64,000 nucleotides of DNA from Tritrichomonas musculus (GCA_039105265.1 JAPFFF010000008.1:1922001-1986000), one strand, 5' to 3'. Counted from the first letter of the stretch, positions 1 through 12,942 are shown. A program made the numbers and translations. The notes: a model not told the origin generated them from the letters alone.

Positions 1-1021
1 TATCATAGAAAAAAGTTTTGTACATCGGTACTATTATCGAGTAAGTAATAATATTATTATTACTTTTCTCTTGCTGCAGATCAGAATGATTTAAGATCAC
101 AACATATTCTTGGTTTTATTTATGAAGAAGGGAAATTTATTGCAAGAGATATTAAAAAAGCAGTTCATTATTTTACATCAGCAGCTAATCAAAATGATCC
201 TCAATCTCAATTCAAACTTGGACTAATTTATTATCAGAATAAATATGATTCACGTGATATAGAAAAACCAATTTATTACTTTACTCTTGCTGCCAACCAA
301 AATCACATAAAATCGCAATTTAATCTAGGCTTTATTTATTCCAAAGGATATTATAATACTAGAGATATTAAAAAAGCCATTCATTTTTATCAACTTGCAG
401 CTAATCAAAATGATACAAATTCACAACTTAATCTTAGCATTATTTATTCATCTGATCAATATAAAGAAATAGATATTGACAAAGCAATATATTATCTTAA
501 TCTAGCTGCATATCAAAATGACAAAAATGCACAATTCAACCTCGGCCTTCTTTATTATCAAAATCAACATTGTAAATTTGACATTAACAAGTCTATTCAT
601 TATTTTTCTCTTGCTGCAAAAAATAACCATCCAAAAGCAAATTAAATTCTTGACATAATTTATGACATTGGAAAATATGTTACTCGAGATATCAACAAAG
701 CAATCCAACTTTATTCGAAAGCAGCAAAGTCCTAATAATCCACAAGCACAATGCATACTTGGTATTTATTATTATGAAAGAAAATATATTCAACAAAACA
801 TTAAAAAAGGAATTGATTTACTTTATCAATCATCGATAAATAGATGCATTTCTTCTTATTTCATCCTTGGCTCTTTGAATCATGAAGGAAAAAATATAAA
901 AAGAGACATAAACAAATCCATTCATTTTTATAAAGAAGCTTCAAACTTTAATAATCAAATTGCAAAAAATAATCTAGGTGTCATTTACAAATATTGTTTT
1001 GATAATGGAAAGCATCCATAA
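1..1021 (+). pseudogene. Sel1-repeat protein remnant (kinase-Sel1 family)
   Basis: The + strand encodes about nine Sel1-like repeats of ~36 residues, with the pattern NLGxIY...RDIxKAIHYYxLAAxQND. The longest open stretch runs from about 52 to 644 and ends at an in-frame TAA. Repeats then continue in the next frames (about 645-735, then 735-1021), so at least two frame changes are present, plus one near position 50. The gene probably began left of the window. The final part closely resembles the end of the broken kinase-Sel1 gene at 57660-61134. Sel1 repeats form alpha-alpha solenoids for protein binding. I see no ATG that starts a full protein, so I call a pseudogene. Confidence 0.8.
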
Positions 1022-2496
1022 ACCAATATAAATTTATTCTAAAATAAATCGTTTATAATTTTTTCATAATTAAAGAAAACTAAATATTCATCATAATATT
1101 CTTTTTTAGCTCCATCACACAAAAGAGCATCATAATTATTACCATTTTTCTAGTTTTTTTGTTAAATAAAAAAAGTGATGCAAAAAAGTAAAGGTTATTC
1201 ATTTTTCTTCTCACTTGCATATAATATGCCAAGTATCACTTTTATAAACGATATTTATTATTTGGACGTTTTTTTCTTATGCTAATATTATGTTAATTAT
1301 TTATGAAAAAATTACAATCTGCCTTTTATAGTATTATATATTAAAACTTTTAAAAGAAAAAATATAAATTGATGAAAATATTGTAAAAAAACAAAAAGAA
1401 AAAATGTGAGAGATTCAATAGATATAGAATTTTTTTTTTATAATGATTGTTTGTGGGAATAACGACGATTACAGACTAGGTGGAAGTGTAAACAGTTTAC
1501 AGACTAGGTGGAAATATTTTTGTAGTGCTGTTATTCATAGGAAATGAAAAAGAATTTGGCGCTAGATTTTTCAAAAAAGTTGAATCATTATATTGATCAA
1601 TCATTTTCTAGCACGAAAAGGCATCAAAAATAAATATATTTTAAATATTTCCTTTGAATATACTAAAATAATATATATTTACATGTATATATTTAGATGT
1701 GGTAAGATAATATGGATTTTATTAAAAAAAAATAGTTAAACTTTTTGAGAAATCAATTAATCAATTAGTATTCTAAAAAAAGCAAGTACTGTTGACTCCT
1801 CAACTTACTTATGCAATACCAATATGAAGAAATACCTGTATATTATCCAGAATGTACCAATCAGTCTGCTTAAAAATAGCCCTGATACATATGTTTTAGA
1901 ATATAATTATGATATCGATTGAGAACATTTGATCAAAGAGATATATGATTGAAAAATGAATTTTTATTTTATTTAATATATTTGGTACAGTTTTCTCTTC
2001 GTTTTTTTATAATAGAGTATTTATTTAATTTATGAAATAAAGCTTTCAATTTATTAAAAAATGATCATATATCTTAGAAATATTTATCTACATACAAATA
2101 ATTTTATCTTAAAATTCTGCGCCAATTTTTTTAAAATATTTAATTTTTGTAATTGCTATATAGAGTGTTATTAGTATTTAAAATATGGAGCATTTTTAAT
2201 AGAAAAATTTTATGTCAGGTGGTCTGTAAAAAGTCATTAAAAGCCAATTTAATAGTTTTCTTAAACAATGATATGAATTTCTGAGAATCAATAACTCAAA
2301 CCTAATGCATTTTGCTCGATCTTTAAAGAACGACATGAAAATCTTCGTACTTGAAATTATTGTAATAAGGACGTGTTAACTCCTTTGTCGTTATAAAATA
2401 ATGTACATCAAAATGCATTTATTTGATATTTCTTTAATTTATTTTTTCTGTACATCTAATGATATCGATTTTTAAGAATTTGCTTAAGGGTTCGGT

Positions 2497-2551
<55 letters not shown>

Positions 2552-2755
2552 TTCTATCTTCTGGAATATGTCATTTTCTTCGTGTGCAAGGTATTCTATT
2601 TCTTCTGAAGTCAAAGTTGACTGAGAATTTCGTCTGTGACTTTATTTATTCAAATATCGAAAATTCGAAAATTCTTCAGAAAAAAGTGTACAAATTACAC
2701 TTTTTTAGACAGGATAATTTACACTTTTTTTAAAAACTGATATATTTTTTAAAAA
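1022..2755. other. Intergenic AT-rich stretch
   Basis: No gene is seen here. A 17-nt direct repeat with core ACAGACTAGGTGGAA lies at 1469-1485 and 1497-1513 (period 28). A pure T tract of 51 nt spans 2500-2550, upstream of the ankyrin gene at 2756. Confidence 0.6.
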
Positions 2756-4423
2756 TGAGTTCTAGCGAAATTCAAGCGCTTCTCAAAGCATCTAGAAATG
2801 GAGATATAAAATCTGTTCAGAATCTCCTTTCAATAAAAAAAATTAGTGTCAACTGCAAAGACATTTTAATCAAAAAACATTCATGAGATTCAAAATTTAT
2901 TTTTTTCATAAAATTCAAATTTTTAATCATTTTTGGTGTATAATATGAATATTTAATTGGACTCCACTTATGCATGCTGCTCTATTTGGTCGTACTGAAA
3001 TTGTTCAACTTTTGTTATCAAAACCAAATATTGAAATCAACTGCGAAAGCATTTTCATATCAAAGCACTTATACCATTCAAGTCTTATTTTTTCATGACA
3101 TTCAAGTCTTATTTTTTCATTACATTCAAGTCTTATTTTTTCATAGAATTCTTTTTATTTTGATCATTTTTGGAATTCAATTTGAAAATTTGACTTTACT
3201 CCATTGATTATTGCATCAGCAGCAGGCCATGCAGAGATTGTTAAACTTCTATTATCACAGCCAGGCATCGAAATCAACTGCAAAGACATTTTAATCAAAA
3301 AACATTCATGAGATTCAAAATTTATTTTTTTCATAAAATTCAAATTTTTAATCATTTTTGGTGTATAATATGAATATTTAATTGGACTCCACTTATGCTT
3401 GCTGCTCTATTTGGTCGTACTGAAATTGTTCAACTTTTGTTATCAAAACCAAATATTGAAATCAACTGCGAAAGCATTTTCATATCAAAGCACTTATACC
3501 ATTCAAGTCTTATTTTTTCATGACATTCAAGTCTTATTTTTTCATAGAATTCAAGTCTTATTTTTTCATGTCATTCAAGTCTTATTTTTTCATGTCATTC
3601 AAGTCTTATTTTTTCATGTCATTCAAGTCTTATTTTTTCATGACATTCAAGTCTTATTTTTTCATGTCATTCAAGTCTTATTTTTTCATGACATTCAAGT
3701 CTTATTTTTTCATGACATTCAAGTCTTATTTTTTCATAGAATTCAAGTCTTATTTTTTCATATCATTCAAGTCTTATTTTTTCATTACATTCAAGTCTTA
3801 TTTTTTCATTACATTCAAGTCTTATTTTTTCATAGAATTCTTTTTATTTTGATCATTTTTGGAATTCAATTTGAAAATTTGACTTTACTCCATTGATTAT
3901 TGCATCAGCAGCAGGCCATGCAGAGATTGTTAAACTTCTATTATCACAGCCAGGCATCGAAATCAACTGCAAAGACATTTTAATCAAAAAACATTCATGA
4001 GATTCAAATTTTTTTTTTTTTTTTCATAACATTCAAATTTTTATTTATTTTTGACATTTATAAATTTAATAAATTTACCAAACTGCCATCGATTATGCAA
4101 AAGAAAATAATTCTCAAGAAATATTTCAATTGCTAAAGAAAGCAAAAAATGAAACAGAAGAGAAAACCCTGCAAAATGAATCTAAAGAAGCAAAATTGCA
4201 ACGACAGCAAAAAGAATTTGAAGCAAAATTGCAAAATCAAAAAAAAGAATTTGAAACAAAATTGCAAAGCCAGCAAAAAGAATTTGAAGCAAAATTGCAA
4301 AGCCAGCAAAAAGAATTTGAAAGCCAACAAAAAGAATTTGAAAAACAAATGAGCCAAATGAAATTGATGCTTGATCAAATGAAATTGCTTCCAAAACAGC
4401 CTCTGACAGCATCAGAAACTTAA
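2756..4423 (+). CDS. Ankyrin-repeat / coiled-coil protein, interrupted by five AT-rich inserts
   Basis: ATG at 2756 begins MSSSEIQALLKASRNGD. The coding modules are 2756-2868, 2955-3056, 3192-3293, 3380-3481, 3881-3982 and 4076-4423. Each ankyrin module has the pattern TPLMHAALFGRTEIVQLLLS...INCKD. The four internal modules are each exactly 102 nt. The last module carries a capping repeat (TAIDYAKENN) followed by a coiled coil of KEFEAKLQxQQ heptads, and ends at TAA 4421-4423. The inserts (86, 135, 86, 399 and 93 nt) contain stops in the module frame and begin with ATTTT 9 nt after the Asn codon. Ankyrin proteins bind partner proteins; no specific role is inferred. Either the inserts are removed as introns or the gene is broken; the intact modules favour removal. 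Confidence 0.6.
3076..3147 (+). repeat. 24-bp minisatellite, 3 copies
   Basis: Three tandem copies of a unit that starts ATTCAAGTCTTATTTTTTCA and ends with four variable bases. It lies inside an insert of the ankyrin gene. Because 24 is a multiple of three, it leaves an accidental open frame (IQVLFFH repeats). Confidence 0.95.
3501..3836 (+). repeat. 24-bp minisatellite, 14 copies
   Basis: Fourteen tandem copies of the same unit as at 3076-3147, in the paralogous insert of the duplicated block. Copies differ mainly in the last four bases (TGAC, AGA-, TGTC, TATC, TTAC types). The long frames across it are repeat artefacts, not genes. Confidence 0.95.
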
Positions 4424-4644
4424 AGCAACGATAATGAAAAAGGATGATTTCAATTCTTTTTCAATTACAAAATGATCAATAAACTAATCACCAATTATTT
4501 AATATTTTCTAATTCATCTTTTAATCTTTCTATTTTTGGATGTCACATGATATGTGGGATTGGTGGCTATTTTGCACTTTTTCTCAAAAAAGTTCTCAAT
4601 TTTTTATGACTTGACACTTTTTCTCATACTTAATTCATATATCA

Positions 4645-4913
4645 GACCTATCCACAAATCAAAAATCGTTTGTTGAACGTTTACTAAAAATTTACGGACA
4701 ATAAACTTTTTGTGAACATTTGTTTGCTCATATCATTTGAAGTTAATATTATTTTTTAAAAAATATTGTCCTCGAAAATGTTTTATAGATGCCAAAATTA
4801 GCTTTTTTACAAATATTTTATTATTTGACAATTTTAAGATATTCACAAAAAGTTTGTTGTCCGCAAATTTTCAATAAACGTTCAACAAACGATTTTTGAT
4901 TTGTGGATAGGTC
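4645..4913. mobile_element. 269-bp MITE with long terminal inverted repeats
   Basis: The ends are inverted repeats of about 75 bp (left GACCTATCCACAAATC, right its reverse complement) with few mismatches. The element is flanked by the direct repeat TATCA (4640-4644 and 4914-4918), a likely 5-bp target duplication. There is no coding capacity. The superfamily is not assigned. Confidence 0.8.
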
Positions 4914-4944
4914 TATCAATGATGAAAAATTATTAAACCTTTAA

Positions 4945-5217
4945 ATAAATATCAAAATCATAATAAAACCATTTACTTTTTCATCTTGTTCATCTTTAAA
5001 AGAAATTTCAATTCCATCTTCTCTAACAAAAATTGAAGAATTTGCTTTTTATAGTTGCAGTAATTTGGAAAACGTTTCAATGACAAATTCAATTGCATTT
5101 TTTGGTGATGGGGCTTTTAATGAGTGTCCAAAATCAACACACATATCGATTCCTAGATCAGAAACAACTTCAAATGCAACATTTAACAAAAATATAACAT
5201 ACGTATCAACTTTTTAA
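4945..5217 (+). pseudogene. BspA-like LRR fragment
   Basis: The open frame reads FTFSSCSSLKEISIPSSL...FAFYSCSNLENVSM...GAFNECPK and ends at TAA 5215-5217. This is the 23-residue LRR_5 / BspA (TpLRR) pattern seen in the complete genes at 12943 and 61277. It covers about three repeats and lacks an ATG and the N-terminal domain, so it is a 3' gene fragment. A weaker trace with IELNA follows near 5310-5355. BspA-like proteins of trichomonads are often surface proteins; this piece is not expected to function. Confidence 0.75.
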
Positions 5218-5980
5218 CAGTTTACTCTAACATATTTCTCAAAACTAATTAAAAAAAACTTTTTAATATTGCTTAGAATATTTATTTATTTGGTTCTATT
5301 TTTGAATGTCAATTTCTATATCTTCTTCAAATAATATTGAATTAAATGCTGTATGATTCCCTATAATTAAGAAAAAATAATCTGGATTTTATATATTTTT
5401 TAATGAAAAGCATCTACAATCATCATAATCACCAAGGAAGAGTATTTTCAATTTTTTTTCTTATCATATTTATATATTTTTAATTATTTTGTATTTTTCT
5501 CATTTGAATTGATTTGCTTTTTACACTTTTTTTCGACGTGAAGAAGTCTTTATATTAAATATTTAATATCTTAATAATTTGAGTTGGGATTTGAATTTTA
5601 TAATGTTAATCATAAACATCAACATTTTCTATATATAATTTATCATTCATATCAGGAAACTATTGTCCAATCTTGATTATTTAAATTGATTGTAAAATCT
5701 GCAAATTGCTGTAAATAATCTAAAAGACAATTATATATTTTCTCTCCATCAGCTTTTTTACTATGTAATTTGATTTGCTTGATCATTTGCTAAAAGTTGA
5801 GAAAGAATCATTCATATTTCTAAAATAAACGGTCGCCATGAAAAATACAAATATTTTCACATATATATTGAATTAATTATAATAAATAGAATTTTTATTT
5901 GTTATTCTTTTTATATTAATTATTAAAAGAGTTTAATACCAAAATATATAATATTACAAAAATAAAATATTCAAATTCAT
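5218..5980. other. Intergenic AT-rich stretch
   Basis: No gene is seen apart from the short BspA-like trace near 5310-5355. Confidence 0.5.
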
Positions 5981-6669
5981 GATTGATTTTTTTTTTAAAC
6001 TTTTTTGGACAAAATTGAATGGAAATTTTTGAGCATTCAATTTTTTAAACTTTTTTGGATTTTTTTCTGAGCTTAAACTTTTCAAAAAAAAGATAATAAA
6101 AAAGAGATAATAATTTTATAACCATAAAGCTATAAAATCATTTGCAAAGCATTTTAAATAATAACTTTATATTTTTTATTAAAAATCATAATGATATAAG
6201 AGATAAATATAGTCAAGTTATATTAAAAAAATAGTCAATGATCTGCTTTTGAACTTATCTTAATACAAAGGATATCAAAAAAACACGAGATATAGAATTT
6301 CTTAAGGAGTTTATGGAAAGATGAGATAAATTATTATTTACACAACACACTTATTTGGGCCTAAATATAAAAGCTCGCTGGGTTGGGAAATACCGAAAGT
6401 ATTTGTCTTCTTGCATTAGAATTGACTTCTAATCTGAAAATCTATATATTTCCTCATTCCGTGAGAAAAAGAATGATCGCATCATGTATCTGAACTACTT
6501 TGTTCCATGGTAAGGTGTGGTTGTTGTTTGAGTCTGTTCTGAGAGAGATATAGGTGCTTAGTTGCTTATTTTCCTTTTTTATAAACTGACCTATTAATAA
6601 ACCGCCAAAATATTCACAAAAAAAATTGAGAACATTTTGTCCAAAAAAGTTTAAAAAAAAAAATCAATC
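5981..6669. mobile_element. 689-bp inverted-repeat DNA element, hAT-like target duplication
   Basis: The element starts GATTGATTTTTT and ends AATCAATC. Terminal inverted repeats extend through AAACTTTTTTGGACAAAAT (about 37 bp). It is flanked by an 8-bp direct repeat AAATTCAT (5973-5980 and 6670-6677); 8-bp duplications are typical of hAT transposons. The interior (about 6290-6560) is richer in G+C but has no open reading frame, so it is non-autonomous. The hAT assignment rests only on duplication length. Confidence 0.75.
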
Positions 6670-6886
6670 AAATTCATTGTTTAATAAAAATAAGCCTTCA
6701 GAAACAAATACAAAATATTGAGGCATAGAGGTTTCTATTCAAAAATTATTTTCTGATTCATTAATCTAAGTGAAATAATTTTATATTTTATTTCAAATTG
6801 TGAGAAATTCTGAAAATTATTTTCTTTTTTGTTTTAATTTTTTTATTCTACTTCAATATATTGAAAATATCACAATATTTCTGATA

Positions 6887-8822
6887 TAGTATCGGGAAAA
6901 AGTAGTTATGAGTGGGAAATAGTAGTTATGTATTCAAATTTTGAATAAAAAATTGAATTGAACACAGAATTTCTTCAGAATTTATAAAAGTAGGTATGAA
7001 AATCAAGGCCAATATATTCTATCATGAAGGTTAATTTAATTGACAGTTGTGGTCAATAAATTTATCATTTTATTATCGATAAGGTTAAACATTTTGACCC
7101 AATGATTATTTTTCAATTGAAAAATTTTATCCACCTCACTAAAATTTTATTCACTTCACTCAAATTTTTATATTTTCCCGAAAAGATTCAACGAATCGAG
7201 ATTAAAAACCAATTTGAAGGTACAAAAAAAGAGATGATAGCTTTTAATGACGCAATGAACGATGAAAAGTACATAAATACTCAAACATTAAGAACCCAAG
7301 TTGGAATATTATGCAATTAATTGACGATCAGCATTTCGAGCTGCTGGAACAGTACCTCTGACACAATACAAAGATGGAAAAGCAATAGAAACAGCTCATT
7401 TTGACGTAACGCAAAGGCAAAAAATAAACTACTACCAGTTATCATATTTTGAAGAAAGATTAGAGAAATACTTATAATTAACTGCAAACCAACAACTTAT
7501 TTATGGCAATCATATACCAACAACACAACAAAAAAGCTCTTTTTGGATTCCTTTTAGAAAATGTTAGATTATTATTTAAAAATTATAATTTTGTATAAAA
7601 ATGATATAGTATCGGGAAAAAGTGGTTATTAATAGATAAAGTAGTTATGAATAGAAATAATTCTATGATATATTCTCAATATTTTAATAAATTCTATCAA
7701 ATAAAAAAATAATATATTCAATTTAAAATCTCCTAAAAAAAATTCAATTAAAAAACTAAAATGTTTAAAAAAGCTATTAAAAACTTTTTTTTTATTTTTT
7801 TTTACAAAAATAAAAATAAAAAATAAATTTTATAATTTATTATTATATTAATCTATCATTTTTATACAAAATTATAATTTTTAAATAATAATCTAACATT
7901 TTCTAAAAGGAATCCAAAAAGAGCTTTTTTGTTGTGTTGTTGGTATATGATTGCCATAAATAAGTTGTTGGTTTGCAGTTAATTATAAGTATTTCTCTAA
8001 TCTTTCTTCAAAATATGATAACTGGTAGTAGTTTATTTTTTGCCTTTGCGTTACGTCAAAATGAGCTGTTTCTATTGCTTTTCCATCTTTGTATTGTGTC
8101 AGAGGTACTGTTCCAGCAGCTCGAAATGCTGATCGTCAATTAATTGCATAATATTCCAACTTGGGTTCTTAATGTTTGAGTATTTATGTACTTTTCATCG
8201 TTCATTGCGTCATTAAAAGCTATCATCTCTTTTTTTGTACCTTCAAATTGGTTTTTAATCTCGATTCGTTGAATCTTTTCGGGAAAATATAAAAATTTGA
8301 GTGAAGTGAATAAAATTTTAGTGAGGTGGATAAAATTTTTCAATTGAAAAATAATCATTGGGTCAAAATGTTTAACCTTATCGATAATAAAATGATAAAT
8401 TTATTGACCACAACTGTCAATTAAATTAACCTTCATGATAGAATATATTGGCCTTGATTTTCATACCTACTTTTATAAATTCTGAAGAAATTCTGTGTTC
8501 AATTCAATTTTTTATTCAAAATTTGAATACATAACTACTATTTCCCACTCATAACTACTTTTTCCCGATACTATAGATTAATATAATAATAAATTATAAA
8601 ATTTATTTTTTATTTTTATTTTTGTAAAAAAAAATAAAAAAAAAGTTTTTAATAGCTTTTTTAAACATTTTAGTTTTTTAATTGAATTTTTTTTAGGAGA
8701 TTTTAAATTGAATATATTATTTTTTTATTTGATAGAATTTATTAAAATATTGAGAATATATCATAGAATTATTTCTATTCATAACTACTTTATCTATTAA
8801 TAACCACTTTTTCCCGATACTA
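6887..8822. mobile_element. 967-bp TA-inserting DNA element (outer copy, split by an inner copy)
   Basis: The termini are TAGTATCGGGAAAAAGT and its reverse complement, flanked by TA (6885-6886 and 8823-8824). The unfilled site exists in the paralogous duplication near 15554, which reads CTGATAAATATA, proving the exact ends and a TA duplication. The outer copy is 6887-7604 plus 8576-8822; with the single target TA it sums to 967 bp. TA targeting suggests a Tc1/mariner-like group. The internal frames (7102-7320, and a second frame to about 7480 with VPLTQYKDGKAIETAHFD) may be transposase remnants, but I do not recognise them. Confidence 0.9.
7607..8573. mobile_element. 967-bp element, inner copy nested in opposite orientation
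   Basis: This copy is exactly 967 bp, carries the same termini, and is flanked by TA at 7605-7606 and 8574-8575. It sits in reverse orientation at an internal TA of the outer copy. The inner copy itself preserves the uninterrupted junction (AATCTATCATTT near 7853), which proves the outer copy was whole before insertion. Compared stretches of the two copies, including the 72-codon frame, are identical, so the insertion is recent. Confidence 0.92.
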
Positions 8823-8900
8823 TAAATATAAAAAAATTAATCCATAATTCAAAACAAATATTTTTGTATGAAAAAATAAATTCATTTTTTTAGAAATACA

Positions 8901-9494
8901 ATGTCCAACAGCCAAACATTCGGTATGAAACTCAGTATTTTATCATTTGATCTCCCAATTAATTTAGTCAAAGAATCAGATGATATTCGTGTCAGTATCA
9001 CAACAATGCCAGAACAACATAAACAAGCATTCATAATCCCAGGGAAGAAGATGAAAAATCCATATTTAAATTATAAATTCAATATCAAATTACCTTCAGA
9101 ATATTTACCAAAAGACTTCATAACAACAGGAACAGAAAAAATTCTTGTTATTTTCAGAAAGAAAAGTTACTTCAACTCGGATCCAATTATTGCATTTGCA
9201 TCAATTCCTGTTAAAGAATTTCCAAAAGATCTTTCAAATCCTATTCAAATGAAAACGATTAATCTTTATAAGAATTCCAACAGTAATTGTAACAATTCGA
9301 AGAACAATAATAAAACAGAAGAAAAGAATGAACCAAAAATAGTTGGTAAAATGAATATCCAAATGACATTAAGAAAACAATACCAGTTGAAAGAAATTGA
9401 ATCAGATGAACAAATTTTAGATTTCAACGACAATAGCATAAAAGAATCCAAATTCACATTAGGACGTAAATTCTTTGGATTCCAAAAACTTTAA
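8901..9494 (+). CDS. C2-domain-like protein, copy 1
   Basis: Encodes 197 aa beginning MSNSQTFGMKLSILSFDLP. Alternating beta-rich segments (VRVSITTMP, KFNIKLP, KILVIFRKKSYFNSDPIIAFASIPVKEFP) and the length resemble the C2-like small proteins of trichomonads. No clear set of calcium-binding aspartates is visible. An Asn/Lys-rich linker lies near residues 125-142, followed by VGKMNIQMTLRKQY. The gene ends at TAA overlapping TAAA, a polyadenylation context known in trichomonads. It differs from the copy at 15632 at a few residues only (Met119 versus Lys, NSNSNC versus NSTCNC). The element at 6887-8822 sits about 80 bp upstream of the ATG and may have displaced its distal promoter. Membrane or lipid binding is inferred from the fold only. 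Confidence 0.75.
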   Translation: MSNSQTFGMKLSILSFDLPINLVKESDDIRVSITTMPEQHKQAFIIPGKKMKNPYLNYKFNIKLPSEYLPKDFITTGTEKILVIFRKKSYFNSDPIIAFASIPVKEFPKDLSNPIQMKTINLYKNSNSNCNNSKNNNKTEEKNEPKIVGKMNIQMTLRKQYQLKEIESDEQILDFNDNSIKESKFTLGRKFFGFQKL

Positions 9495-11575
<2,081 letters not shown>

Positions 11576-11772
11576 ATAACAAAATTACAATCAAACTAAA
11601 TTTTAAAATTTTCTCAATAAAAAAAAAAAAAAAATATTTTTTTTTTCTCTTCATTTGAAATCATTGGGAGAATACTTATCGCTCCCAATACTTATTGAAT
11701 CCGGAGGTTGAGGTTAATATTGACCTTGCATTGTACATCAGAAAAAAAAGTTTGAAACTTTTTTGCACTTTT
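11576..11772. other. Short intergenic stretch with A and T tracts
   Basis: Includes an A15 run followed by a T10 run (about 11619-11650). No gene seen. Confidence 0.5.
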
Positions 11773-12125
11773 GCGGTACTGATTACCCAAAAGAGACTTT
11801 TTGTAAGAGTATTCAAATAATTGAATGAAAATAATTTTACCTTTCAATTTTTTTATCTGAGAAAATATAAAAAAATAAAAAGATTTTTAAATCTTTTTAT
11901 GGTACATAATTTTTACCGAATCTTACCGCCATCCGCGGGGTCTCGGCTTCTCTCGACGCCCTCTAGGCGGTATGTAGTCTTCGAAAAAATTATGTAAAAA
12001 TATAAAAAGATCAAAAATCTTTTTATTTTTTTATATTTTCTCAGATAAAAAAATTGAAAGGTAAAATTATTTTCATTCAATTATTTGAATACCCTTACAA
12101 AAAGTCTCTTTTGGGTAATCAGTAC
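11773..12125. mobile_element. 353-bp foldback element with GC-rich core
   Basis: Two long inverted arms (GTACTGATTACCCAAAAGAG and its complement, each about 140 bp) surround a core of about 69 bp at 11915-11983 that is strikingly G+C-rich. The core contains its own 7-bp stem TACCGCC/GGCGGTA. Candidate 7-bp target duplication CACTTTT lies at 11766-11772 and 12126-12132. The element has no coding capacity. A diverged arm is found at 54143-54210. Confidence 0.8.
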
Positions 12126-12132
12126 CACTTTT

Positions 12133-12213
12133 TTATATAATTTGTATTATATGGCAAAGATTGATTTCAATAAACATCAATTTTTTATATCTTCATTTTT
12201 TTTTATTCTTCAT

Positions 12214-12247
<34 letters not shown>

Positions 12248-12942
12248 AATATAATTTGATCATCACCGCTCAATTCATCAGAAATTTGATAATGAGAGTA
12301 TTGGATCCCTTAACATTGATGGCTTATGATAACATTTTTCTGCTCATTTTTGGATAAAGCATCAATATAATATTGATCCCAAAGGTTGATAAAAACAAAG
12401 TTTAACAATGGAACTTCTGGAATGTAGTTTAACAAAAAAATGGAATAATGAAAATTTTCCAAAATTTACAAATGAATTTACATTCAATTGTTTTGCACCA
12501 AAAGTAAATAAGATAACTTTTTCATATCCATTTATTATTCATTCAATAAGATGATTGATGTATTATAAAGAAAGAAAAAAATATCAATTCATCAAATGGA
12601 GACAGAAATAGAACAAATAAAACAAAATGTTTCAAATGCTCAATTTAATCATGGACTTATTTATCAATTTACAGCAAATTAAAAATATTCAAAAATAATG
12701 TAAAATATCACAAATTATATCATGATATTCCAAAAGGATTTTCATGTAATCCAGGGATTGCCGTTATCCCAACCCGTTATCCCCTGTGGACAGGTTTATT
12801 TAAATACAAAAATATAAATAAATTTTCATGTCTAAATAAAAAAATGTGCCCTCTAAAATACTACCGCCTTTCAAAAAGTTTAAAATTTTATTTGAATTTA
12901 TTAATTCACTTTTTTTTTTTTAGTTTTAATCAGCTTCAAAAG
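12133..12942. other. Intergenic stretch with Sel1 trace
   Basis: Contains a T tract near 12214-12245. Around 12625-12680 a short frame reads NAQFNHGLIYQ, the core of one Sel1 repeat, so a decayed Sel1 gene may have lain here. The sequence just before 12943 includes TTCACTTTTTTTTTT, with a TCACT initiator-like site about 35 nt before the likely start. Confidence 0.45.

Larger units (their letters stand above)
2863..3976 (+). repeat. Tandem duplication of two ankyrin modules plus inserts
   Basis: Unit 1 (2863-3287, 425 nt) and unit 2 (3288-3976, 689 nt) are nearly identical. Each holds two ankyrin modules and their inserts. The 264-nt length difference equals 11 copies of the 24-bp minisatellite. 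Confidence 0.9.
6763..9494 (+). repeat. Segmental duplication, copy 1 (contains the nested element)
   Basis: 6763-6886 plus 8823-9494 match 15434-16225 almost base for base. This covers about 200 bp of upstream sequence and the whole C2-like gene. Similarity ends just after the stop codon. The 967-bp element insertion is present only in this copy. Confidence 0.9.

Noticed and set aside
3501-3836. CRISPR-like array of regular repeats
   Set aside because: Units are head-to-tail with no spacers, in a eukaryotic gene insert; it is a minisatellite.
3399-3896. 165-residue protein of IQVLFFH repeats
   Set aside because: The frame is open only because the 24-bp repeat is a multiple of three and free of stops; it joins ankyrin codons with repeat sequence and has no independent support.
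4133-4412. Minus-strand Phe/Leu-rich frames
   Set aside because: They are the antisense of the Lys/Glu/Gln-rich coiled coil at 4130-4423.
11915-11983. tRNA or 5S rRNA gene in the GC-rich core
   Set aside because: No cloverleaf, D-loop or T-loop signature and no convincing 5S match on either strand; kept only as a structured core.
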